Shown here piece by piece: positions 34,066 through 41,829 of a stretch of DNA of 64,000 nucleotides (positions within the stretch are counted from its first letter, which is position 1; each line of letters begins with the position of its first letter). The notes under the pieces were generated by a model, which saw nothing but the letters and a program-made list of their open reading frames with translations, ran no database searches and was not told the origin of the DNA. The position numbers were made by a program, and so were the translations under genes. The stretch is from Streptomyces sp. NBC_01267 (lineage in GTDB: Bacteria > Actinomycetota > Actinomycetes > Streptomycetales > Streptomycetaceae), in NCBI RefSeq assembly GCF_036241575.1, contig NZ_CP108455.1, forward strand, positions 7,733,001 through 7,797,000, given 5' to 3'.

Positions 34066-35553
34066 ATGGTGAAGAATGGCGCCGCACGTCCTCCAGTAAC
34101 CGGTGGTGGCTGGACGCCCCGCCTCGTTCTCTCCTTCGCCTCGATCGTCGGCGTCCAGGAGCTCATAGCCGCCAACTACCAGATGACGTCGACGGCGCGG
34201 TCAGAGATCAGCGCGCACTACGCGACCCACCAGAGCGCTTGGCTGCTCACCGCGTTCCTCCTGGTCGGCGCGGTGGTCAGTCCGATCGCCGGGAAGCTCG
34301 CCGACACGTACGGCAAGCGCCTGGTGCTGGTGCTCGCCGTCGCCGGAGCCACACTCGGGGCGTTGCTGACGGCGCTGGCGCCGAACTTCGGGGTCGTCAT
34401 CGCCGGCCGGGCGCTGCAGGGGCTGCTCGTGCCCTGCACCTTCCTCGGGTACTCCCTGATGCGTGACGTGTATCCGTCCAGGATCCTGCCGATGGCGGTC
34501 TCACTCATGACGGCGGGGATGGGCCTCATCAACATCCCCGCGCCCTGGATCACCGGCTGGCTGATGGGCAACTGGGGTTTCCGCGGCGTGTTCTGGTTCT
34601 TCGCCCTCGTGCCCGCCGTGCTGCTCGCGCCGCTGGCGCTGACCACGGACGAGAGTCCCGTACGCAACCGCTCCCGGCTGGATCTCCTCGGTGCGTTGCA
34701 GCTCGGCGCGGGCCTGGCGTGTCTGCTGATCGGCGTCAGCTTCGGCCCCGAATGGGGATGGGGTGCGGCACCGACAGTCTGGGTCCTGGTGGGTGGAGCG
34801 GTGCTGATCGGTGTGTGGATCGTCTCCGCCCTCCGCAGCCGGAACCCGCTCATCGATATCCGATTCTTCAAGCGTCGGCCGATGGTCCTCACCGCGCTCA
34901 CCGCCGGTCTGGCGTCGGCGAACACCGGTGTGTTCAATGCTTTGCTGCCGACGATGTGCATGTCGCCGCTCGCCCTCGGCCTGGGGTACGGCTTCGGTGT
35001 CGATGCCAAGGGGTACGCCCTGTTCCAGGTGCCGGTCGCGGCCGGAGCCGTGGTCGGCGGGTATCTCGTGGGGCGGGCCATGCGCAGGACCGCTCCGCGC
35101 AACCTGATGATCACCGGTCATGCCCTGCTGGTCGTGGGCACCGCGCTCACCGCTCTCCGGCACGACGCCCAGGGGCCCTTGATGGTGTGGGCACTGATCG
35201 AGGGGCTCGGCCTCGGAGTCTCGTACGCCGCCGCACCGAACCTCGTCATCGATGCGGTGCCCTCCGAGCTCCAGGCGTCGATGTCGAGCATGGTCCAGGT
35301 GTTCCAGAGCACCCTGGCCGCCCTTCTGCCGGCTGTCGCCTTCGCCGTACTGAACGGGCATATCGCGGCCGTGGAGGGGGGTTACGACTTCTACAGCGAC
35401 GGGGGCATGCGGATCGCCTTCCTCATCGCCTGCGGAGCCTCGGTGATTGCGCTCTTCCTCGCTCTCGCGCTGCCGAAGCCGGGAGCTGGGGCGAGGGATT
35501 CGCGGCAGAACGTGCGGGCGGGTGCGAACACGCGGACCGAGGCACTTTCCTGA
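34066..35553 (+). CDS. MFS transporter, DHA2-type drug exporter
   Basis: 495 residues, about 14 predicted membrane helices. The loop GAVVSPIAGKLADTYGKRLVL (motif A, G-K-L-A-D-x-x-G-R/K-R/K) and motif C-like glycines are present. The start is ATG 34066 after AGAGGAACC; an in-frame ATG 27 bases earlier has no good ribosome binding site. DHA2 exporters pump out antibiotics and are often found in or near biosynthetic clusters, so it may export the glutarimide product made 10 kb away. That link is inferred from position only. Confidence 0.88.
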   Translation: MVKNGAARPPVTGGGWTPRLVLSFASIVGVQELIAANYQMTSTARSEISAHYATHQSAWLLTAFLLVGAVVSPIAGKLADTYGKRLVLVLAVAGATLGALLTALAPNFGVVIAGRALQGLLVPCTFLGYSLMRDVYPSRILPMAVSLMTAGMGLINIPAPWITGWLMGNWGFRGVFWFFALVPAVLLAPLALTTDESPVRNRSRLDLLGALQLGAGLACLLIGVSFGPEWGWGAAPTVWVLVGGAVLIGVWIVSALRSRNPLIDIRFFKRRPMVLTALTAGLASANTGVFNALLPTMCMSPLALGLGYGFGVDAKGYALFQVPVAAGAVVGGYLVGRAMRRTAPRNLMITGHALLVVGTALTALRHDAQGPLMVWALIEGLGLGVSYAAAPNLVIDAVPSELQASMSSMVQVFQSTLAALLPAVAFAVLNGHIAAVEGGYDFYSDGGMRIAFLIACGASVIALFLALALPKPGAGARDSRQNVRAGANTRTEALS

Positions 35554-35779
35554 CGATTCGCCAGTTCTGAGTGCTCCCGGGCCCGGAACGTCCGGCACTT
35601 CCCCGAGTCGTCGGCTTCTTCCCCGAACTGATGTATCTCCCTGCGGAACAGGCCCACCGCAGCGCTTTCTCCTGGCCAAGTATCTCGTGTGGCAGTGCTG
35701 TTCAGGATGCTCGCGGACCTCACCGAAGAGCCCCTGGTAAGGTCCGCGGAGCGTAACCACAACGCGATGGAGATCGTTC

Positions 35780-36562
35780 ATGAGGCTGCTCCCGCTATTT
35801 CTCCGACGGCCGATAGAGGCGGTGTACGAGCGCCGACTGGCCGCCACTCTGGCTGGGCTGCCACGCCCGCAGCACGTCGGAATCATGCTCGACGGCAATC
35901 GGCGCTGGGCTCGGAAGGCGGGCCACGCGGACGTGCGGGAGGGGTACCGGGCGGGCGGCGCCAAGACGACCGAGTTCCTGGGGTGGTGCACTGCCGACGG
36001 AATCGAGCACGTGACCCTCTTCATGCTTTCCGACGACAACCTCGGGCGCCCTGCCGAACAACTCGGCCCGCTGTTGGAGATCATCGAAGAGACCGTCCGG
36101 GACATCACGGCCGCAGGTCGTCCCTGGGAGGTCCAGGTGATCGGCTCGCTCGACATGCTTCCTGGTGAAAGTGCCCGAGTACTCAAGGAGGCCACCGCCG
36201 CGACTGTGGGGCGCGGCGGACTCAAGGTGGATGTCGCGGTCGGTTACGGCGGCCGACGGGAGATCGTCGATGCGGTGAAGAGCGCCTTCGAGGAACACAT
36301 CGCTGCCGGTGGGGACCCTGCCGAGCTGGTCGAACGGTTCGAGATCGAGGACATCTCCAGGCATCTGTACTCGCCAACGGCCGACCACACCGACTTCATC
36401 ATCCGAACCTCCGGGGAACAGCGGCTGTCCGGTTTCCTGCTCTGGCAGTCCGCGTACGCCGAGATGCACTGGGTGGACTGCTTCTGGCCGGCGTTCCGCC
36501 ATGTGGACTTCCTGCGCGCACTTCGCTCGTACGCGAACCGTGAACGGCGATTCGGCAAGTGA
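35780..36562 (+). CDS. Cis-prenyltransferase (undecaprenyl/isoprenyl diphosphate synthase family)
   Basis: 260 residues. The diphosphate-binding signature IMLDGNRRWARKAGH is at about residues 35-49; VTLFMLSDDNLGRP, VAVGYGGRREIVDAV and DFIIRTSGEQRLSGFLLWQS, followed by AYAEMHWVDCFWPAFR, are the conserved blocks of the UppS family. It condenses isopentenyl diphosphate in cis to make a polyprenyl carrier. GGAG precedes the start. Streptomyces usually have other copies; this one stands alone, so a specialised chain length is possible. Confidence 0.92.
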   Translation: MRLLPLFLRRPIEAVYERRLAATLAGLPRPQHVGIMLDGNRRWARKAGHADVREGYRAGGAKTTEFLGWCTADGIEHVTLFMLSDDNLGRPAEQLGPLLEIIEETVRDITAAGRPWEVQVIGSLDMLPGESARVLKEATAATVGRGGLKVDVAVGYGGRREIVDAVKSAFEEHIAAGGDPAELVERFEIEDISRHLYSPTADHTDFIIRTSGEQRLSGFLLWQSAYAEMHWVDCFWPAFRHVDFLRALRSYANRERRFGK

Positions 36563-36573
36563 CCGTTAGCCGC

Positions 36574-36690
36574 TCAGCCGGGTGGGGCAGCCGGGTCGAT
36601 GATCCGATACCCCACGCCGGGTGTGGTGGCGATGACCGGAGGGTCGCCAAGTTTGCGGCGCAGACGGCTGATGGTCACCGTGACCGTGTA
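36574..36690 (-). pseudogene. C-terminal remnant of an OmpR-type response regulator
   Basis: About 38 codons: TVTVTISRLRRKLGDPPVIA then TTPGVGYRIIDPAAPPG and stop (36574-36576). This is the recognition helix and wing of an OmpR/PhoB-type DNA-binding domain. The receiver domain and first helices are missing; homology ends at about 36690, where a different fragment begins. Confidence 0.75.
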
Positions 36691-36698
36691 TCGCGCCC

Positions 36699-36842
36699 AT
36701 GACCGCCGGACTCGCGGTCCAGGCCACCGTAGATCTGCCCGGTATGCCCATCGGCCCGTGGGACGGCCTGGGCGTGCTCGCCGCGTGGGCCACGGCCGCG
36801 CTGCTGGCCGGCGGCCTGCTGCTGCAGAGGCGCGACGCGTAG
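36699..36842 (+). pseudogene. C-terminal remnant of an ABC-2 type permease
   Basis: About 47 codons from ATG 36699: MTAGLAVQATVDLPGMPIGP, then WDGLGVLAAWATAALLAGGL and LLQRRDA, stop 36840-36842. It corresponds to the last helix and tail of drug-export ABC-2 permeases. It abuts the regulator fragment head to head, marking a deletion or insertion scar just left of the PKS cluster. Confidence 0.65.
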
Positions 36843-37000
36843 CCGGCGCTCGGGCCTCCGTGGGGACGCGCGTACTCGATCCGGCCGGCGGGGTGGCCGA
36901 CTGGCCGGGCCGCAGCGGGCGGCTGCCTCTCCGAGTGGTGCAGCGGGCCCGCGGCCGGGCTCCTCTTCGAGCCGGACCGGGCAGTGGCGCGGAGCACCGC

Positions 37001-40000
37001 TCAGTCCGGCAGTACCGGTTCTGCCGGCTCCGGGCCCAGAAGCTCGTGCAGCAGGTGCGTGGCAGGCAGCGCGGAGTTGAGGTACACGTACTCGCGCCGG
37101 TGCTCGACCACCGCGACCATGGTGCGCAGGGTGTCCACGGCGTCCTCCCGCTGTCCGGCGTGGTGCTGGGCCTGGGCCAGCAGCCCCAGATGCAGCGGAA
37201 GACGTATGTTCGTTCTGGACCGCCGCAGTTCGGCCAGCGAGTTGCGCATGTCGGAGATCCCCTCCAGGTGGCCGGTGTACGTGAGGGCCCAGCCCAGCGG
37301 CAGATGGAGCATCGCCTTCCAGTAGTACAGCCCGTGCTCGGCGGCCAGCCCGACGCCCTCGGTCCCGGACGTCAGCGCTGTCTCCACGTCGCCTTCCCAA
37401 GCGGCCACGACCGCGTCGACGTAGAGAGCCTGCGCCCGGTCCCACGGCCTGCTGTCGTACCTCGTCAGCCGCAGCAGGCGCCGGCGCTGTTCCGCCGCCG
37501 CCGCGCGGTCGTTCAGCAACCAGCGGGCGAAGACGCAGTAGCAGCGGAAGTAGACACGTGGGTCGGACCGGTAGATCGCGTCCGGTAATCGGCCCTCACA
37601 GGCGAGGCGCTCCGCCAGTTCCGCGCCGCGTTCCAGTTCTTCGAGCGCATCGGGCAGGTGCCCGTGGACGAACAGCGTCATACCCTCGCCGTACGCCGCG
37701 CCGAGCCGGGCCGTCGGGCCGTCGGTACGCTCCGCGATGTTCCTCAGCAGGCCGGACAGCTGCCGTGACTCGTCGTAACAGCCGCGGACGAGAAGCGACA
37801 TGGCCAGCATCGACAGGACCGCCGGGTCGTCCGGCGTATGAGGCGTCGTACGCGGGGCGTGTCCCCGGGCGATCTCCTCCTCTGCCTCCACGTCACCGAA
37901 TCCGCGTACCTGGCCCAGCACATGGCCCAGCTCCAGGTGGAGCCGCTGCTCCAGATCGCGGGCGGTCGTGCCGTCGGGCAGTGAACCGGCCGTGCCGACC
38001 GCGCGGCGCAGCCACATCTCGCGGTCCTCGGAGGCCAGGCGCAGTTCCGCGTTCTCGGCCGCGCGCAGAAGCCAGGGCAGCACCCGCTCCGCGGGCATGA
38101 CGTCCCTGGCGAGCCAGGCGTGGTGAGCGACACGATCGATGTCCTCCGGATCGCTGCCGACCTGGCCGTGCGGGGACAGGGCATCGGCGTACCGGGCGTG
38201 CAGTCGTTGGCGCTCCTCGTCCTTCAGCTCGCCGATGAGTACCTCCTGAGCCTGCAGAGGGACGAGGCGGAGCCGTCCGGCGCGCTGCCGGTCAGGGGCG
38301 AGCAGGCCGTACCGGATGGCCGACTCCACGATGGCGATGGCCGAATTGCAGCCGGTAGCACGGCAGACCGTATCCAGGTCGATATCGGGTGCGACGACCG
38401 CGCACAGCCGGAGGAGCCGCAGGAGCGGTTCCGGCAGCATGGCGAACTCCTGGCGCAGTACCTTGCGCGTGCACGTCACTATCAGGGTGAGGATTTCGTC
38501 CGTGGCGCCGGGCTCGCGCAGGTCCCTGGCGTCGCAGAGAAGGGAGAGCATCTGCAGGACGAAGTACGGACTGCCCGTGCTCTGGCGGTGCAGTGCGTCG
38601 ATGACCCGCTCGTCGACGCCCGGTCCCGCGTGCGCGTCGACCAGCGTGGCGACGTCCGTGCGGGCCAGACCGGCGAGCCGCAGGATCTCTGCGTCCGGGC
38701 CCTTGAGTATCTCGGTCATCACCCGGAACCGCGAGGCATCGGGCCAGGCCTCCAGGTCCCAGCCCGTCAGCACGATGCTGAGGGGATGCCCCTGGCGGCG
38801 GGCGGCCAGCAGCCGGAGCAGATCCAGGGAGACGGCATCCGCCCAGTGCACGTCCTCCAGCAGCAGCACCAGCGGACGCTGCGCGGCCAGCGCGAGCAGT
38901 ACTTCGCAGAGCGCGTCGTGCGTGCGGAAGGGGCTCTGCGAGCCGTCGGGGTCCAGGCCGCTCCTGGCACCCGTCCCGGCCTGCGGTCCGGGCAGCAGAG
39001 AGGCGAGCAGTGAGCCGAACGGCGCTGCAGCGGCCTCGAAGGCGTCGGGGCGCGCCGCCGAGAGCCGGCGCAGCACCTGGGTCCACAGCCAGTACGGCGG
39101 GACTCCCTCACCGGAGAAGCAGCTGCTCCGGATCGTCTCGATGCCCTCGTCGATACTCTGGAGGCGCTGGACGAGCTCCATCATGAGATGGGACTTGCCC
39201 AGCCCGGACGAGCCGAACACGCAGGCAAGACGTCCACGACCCGTCGCCGCACCGGCTGTCGCGGCGACCAGGCGCCGCAACTCCCGCTCCCGGCCTGTCA
39301 ACGGCGGGGGCAGCACGGGTTCGAAGGGCGGGATCCCGGGGGCCATGGACGTGGCCGGTGCCGTACGGCCCGGCTCCTGCGGCTTCCCCACACTGCGCAT
39401 GGCGGTCTTCCCGGCCACGGGAGACGCCTCTGCCACCCGCTCCGCTCCGCCGGACAGCACGGTCCGGACGGGCCTGGGGAATTCGGTGGCCCTGGTCAGC
39501 AAATCGTCACTCAGCACGGTGTGTGACCGCTGCTCACCGAGTTCCTGACGGAGCAGAGCGGTGTGCAGCCGCTGGAGTTCGGCCGTCGTGTCCACGCCGT
39601 ACTCCTCGACCAGATAGCTGCGGGTCCATTCGTACACCTCCAGCGCCTCGGCCTGACGGCCCGACCGGAACAGCGCGGTCATCAGATGGCCCACCAGGCG
39701 CTCCCGGGAGGGGTGTTGACGCACCTCGCGTTCCAGTTCCGTGACCACCTCCGCGGTCCTGCCCAGGACGAGACCGGCCTCAGCGGAGGCCTCCAGTGCG
39801 GTGAGCCGGACCTGTTCCAGCCGGGTGCTCTCGTCGGCGAGCGGCTGGTGAGTGACAAACTCCGCATACGGGGAGCCGCGCCACAGTTCGAGCGCCCGGG
39901 TGAGCCGGTCGCGGGCGGCAACGGGATCCTGGCGGGCGAGGAAACGGCGTCCTGCGGAGAAGAGTTGCTCGAACTGGTGGACGTCCACCTGCTCCGGAGG

Positions 40001-40360
40001 CAGATCGAGGACGTACCCGGGGGCCCGGTAACGGAGGACCGCCGACCGGTCGGGGCCGGCCGCGGGCGCCAGTGCCCGGCGCAGGTGGGAGATATGGCTC
40101 TGCAGGGTGGCGACGGCCCGTCGGGGCGGTTCTTCCCGCCACAACTCCTCGACGAGCACGGTGGTGGGGACGACCCGGCCCAGCCTGATCAGCAGGAGGG
40201 CGAGCAGCGCCCTGCGACGTGGCGGGCCGAGTGGGACGTCGTGCCCTCCGTACTGGGCCGACATGGGCCCCAGGACCTGCAGCGCCGGTCCGGAGTGGAC
40301 GGCCGACGGTTGAGGCAGTGGTGCGCTCTGAGCCTGACGTGCAGACATCTTCGGCCCCAT
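37001..40360 (-). CDS. Large SARP-family activator (BTAD + AAA ATPase + TPR), cluster regulator
   Basis: 1119 residues. The N-terminal winged-helix DNA-binding domain is at about 25-105 (LGPPRRRALLALLLIRLGRV, AVATLQSHISHLRRAL, YVLDLPPEQVDVHQF), followed by the bacterial transcriptional activation domain at about 110-265. After a linker, an AAA/NACHT-like ATPase has Walker A FGSSGLGKSHLM (about residue 385) and Walker B LVLLLEDVHWADA (about 495). The rest is helical TPR-like repeats. This is the AfsR-type large SARP layout. It diverges from the acyltransferase gene across 299 bases and is the likely pathway-specific activator. A second ATG four codons downstream could be the true start. Confidence 0.92.
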   Translation of the reverse strand: MGPKMSARQAQSAPLPQPSAVHSGPALQVLGPMSAQYGGHDVPLGPPRRRALLALLLIRLGRVVPTTVLVEELWREEPPRRAVATLQSHISHLRRALAPAAGPDRSAVLRYRAPGYVLDLPPEQVDVHQFEQLFSAGRRFLARQDPVAARDRLTRALELWRGSPYAEFVTHQPLADESTRLEQVRLTALEASAEAGLVLGRTAEVVTELEREVRQHPSRERLVGHLMTALFRSGRQAEALEVYEWTRSYLVEEYGVDTTAELQRLHTALLRQELGEQRSHTVLSDDLLTRATEFPRPVRTVLSGGAERVAEASPVAGKTAMRSVGKPQEPGRTAPATSMAPGIPPFEPVLPPPLTGRERELRRLVAATAGAATGRGRLACVFGSSGLGKSHLMMELVQRLQSIDEGIETIRSSCFSGEGVPPYWLWTQVLRRLSAARPDAFEAAAAPFGSLLASLLPGPQAGTGARSGLDPDGSQSPFRTHDALCEVLLALAAQRPLVLLLEDVHWADAVSLDLLRLLAARRQGHPLSIVLTGWDLEAWPDASRFRVMTEILKGPDAEILRLAGLARTDVATLVDAHAGPGVDERVIDALHRQSTGSPYFVLQMLSLLCDARDLREPGATDEILTLIVTCTRKVLRQEFAMLPEPLLRLLRLCAVVAPDIDLDTVCRATGCNSAIAIVESAIRYGLLAPDRQRAGRLRLVPLQAQEVLIGELKDEERQRLHARYADALSPHGQVGSDPEDIDRVAHHAWLARDVMPAERVLPWLLRAAENAELRLASEDREMWLRRAVGTAGSLPDGTTARDLEQRLHLELGHVLGQVRGFGDVEAEEEIARGHAPRTTPHTPDDPAVLSMLAMSLLVRGCYDESRQLSGLLRNIAERTDGPTARLGAAYGEGMTLFVHGHLPDALEELERGAELAERLACEGRLPDAIYRSDPRVYFRCYCVFARWLLNDRAAAAEQRRRLLRLTRYDSRPWDRAQALYVDAVVAAWEGDVETALTSGTEGVGLAAEHGLYYWKAMLHLPLGWALTYTGHLEGISDMRNSLAELRRSRTNIRLPLHLGLLAQAQHHAGQREDAVDTLRTMVAVVEHRREYVYLNSALPATHLLHELLGPEPAEPVLPD

Positions 40361-40399
40361 TCGTTCTCACGCTGGAGACTTCTCCGGCGAATTGATCCT

Positions 40400-40416
40400 A
40401 GAACAATGGGTGTTCT
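40400..40416. promoter_or_regulatory. Inverted repeat in the SARP-PKS divergent promoter region
   Basis: AGAACA (40400-40405), five bases, TGTTCT (40411-40416): a perfect dyad 40 bases upstream of the SARP start. It could bind a dimeric regulator, though SARPs normally bind direct repeats. The remaining 299-base gap must hold promoters for both directions. Confidence 0.45.
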
Positions 40417-40659
40417 GTCAGGTGATTCGGCTGATGAATGGCCAATAAACGATCACGGAATTGGCAATGCGCTTCTCTTTGTATGCCGATGGAACCGGCA
40501 AGCGAACGGCAGCCGACAGGCAAGGATCCGGACAAGAGATCGAGTCGAGTCATCAGTATTCCGGCCAGTGGACCGCAAGGGGGGTGACACAGCATGTGCG
40601 GAACCGACATCGCCGCGTGGCGTGGGCCAACCACCGGCGCAGACCATGGAGGCATCACG

Positions 40660-41535
40660 GTGTTCGCGATTTTCTTCCCTGGGCAAGGAGCGCAGTTCCG
40701 GGGGATGGGTGCAGATGTTTTCGGCCGCTATCCGGGCATGACGCGATTCGCCTGCGACCTCCTGGGGTACGACCTCGTATCCCGCTGCCGTGACAATCAG
40801 GACGACGTGCTCTCGCGGACGGAGTGCACACAGCCGGCCCTGTTCACCGTCAACGCGTTGTCCACTTTCGAGCGTGAGCGCCGCGAGGGCGCGCTTGCCG
40901 ACTACTGCCTCGGGCACAGTCTGGGGGAGTACAACGCGCTCCTGGCGGCCGGGGTCTTCGACTTCGAGACAGGTCTGCGGCTCGTCAAGAAGCGCGGCGA
41001 ACTCATGGCGGCGGCGTCGGGCGGCGGGATGAGCGCGGTCATGAACACCCCCGCTCCGCGCCTGCTGGACGTGTTGCGGGAGGACGGCGTCGAGGGGGTG
41101 GACGTGGCGGCCTACAACACCGACGCCCAGGTCGTGATCGCCGGCAGCGACAGCGCACTGCGTGCCGCCCACGCCTCCCTGAAGGCGCGGGGCATCCGCT
41201 TCGCCTCGCTGCGGGTCAGCGCCGCCTTCCACTCCCGCCATATGCAGCCTGTCCGCTCCGAATTCGAAAGTTTCCTCCGGGAGTTCACGTTCGCGGAGCC
41301 CAGAACGACCGTGATCTCCAATGTGACGGGGCGGCCTTACGAGCGGGGTGCGATACCGGAGATGCTGAGCAGACAGCTCGTGGAGCCGGTGCGATGGGTC
41401 GACAGTGTCCGGTACCTCCTTGCCCTCGATCCCGGTCTTGAGTACGAGGAGATAGGTGGCAACTCCCTTCTCCGTATGGTGAACAGCATTGCGAAGGCCG
41501 GCGCCCGGAACGCCCTCAGTAAGAGCGGGGTGTGA
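40660..41535 (+). CDS. Free-standing malonyl-CoA acyltransferase (trans-AT, FabD-like)
   Basis: 291 residues. FFPGQGAQFRGMG opens the protein; the nucleophile elbow is LGHSLGEYNALLAAGVFDFE (Ser in G-H-S-L-G); the catalytic His is in AAFHSRHM, the malonyl-type pattern. It resembles the PksC/BaeC trans-AT group. It would load malonate onto the ACPs of the AT-less PKS downstream and onto the free ACP. The GTG start at 40660 has GGAGG 7 bases upstream and gives family length. An ATG at 40594 with a G-rich upstream run would add 22 unconserved residues. First gene of the operon, 3 bases before the ACP gene. Confidence 0.92.
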   Translation: MFAIFFPGQGAQFRGMGADVFGRYPGMTRFACDLLGYDLVSRCRDNQDDVLSRTECTQPALFTVNALSTFERERREGALADYCLGHSLGEYNALLAAGVFDFETGLRLVKKRGELMAAASGGGMSAVMNTPAPRLLDVLREDGVEGVDVAAYNTDAQVVIAGSDSALRAAHASLKARGIRFASLRVSAAFHSRHMQPVRSEFESFLREFTFAEPRTTVISNVTGRPYERGAIPEMLSRQLVEPVRWVDSVRYLLALDPGLEYEEIGGNSLLRMVNSIAKAGARNALSKSGV

Positions 41536-41538
41536 GAC

Positions 41539-41814
41539 ATGGACAGGAAGCAGCACATACAGAGGCTCATCGAGGACCAGTTCCTCGTGGAGTTCGACGG
41601 TGAACTGACCGCTGAGACCGATCTTTTCAAGGCGGGGGTGATGGATTCTTTCGGATACATTCAGCTCCTGAGCGCTCTTGAAAGGGATTTCTCGCTTCAG
41701 CTGACGGACGAGGAATTCCTGAAGAACATCTTCTCTTCGCTGGAGGCCATCGATGCCTTCGTGGCGAAGAAGCTCGCTGAGCACGACGGCCACCGAGACC
41801 GCGACGATCACTGA
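41539..41814 (+). CDS. Free acyl carrier protein
   Basis: 91 residues. The phosphopantetheine site is the Ser in FKAGVMDSFGYIQLLSALER, with the usual D-S and following hydrophobic helix; the N-terminal helix is HIQRLIEDQFL. It sits between the trans-AT and the amidotransferase and by analogy with other glutarimide clusters should carry malonyl, which the amidotransferase turns into malonamyl-ACP, the starter of the PKS. Confidence 0.9.
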   Translation: MDRKQHIQRLIEDQFLVEFDGELTAETDLFKAGVMDSFGYIQLLSALERDFSLQLTDEEFLKNIFSSLEAIDAFVAKKLAEHDGHRDRDDH

Positions 41815-41829
41815 GCAAGGAGACCCCGC

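Noticed and set aside
40660..41535. Acyl hydrolase (proofreading AT homolog) instead of acyltransferase
   Set aside because: The sequence resembles the malonyl-loading PksC/BaeC group, and it is the only AT-like gene here, so the AT-less PKS needs it for malonate.
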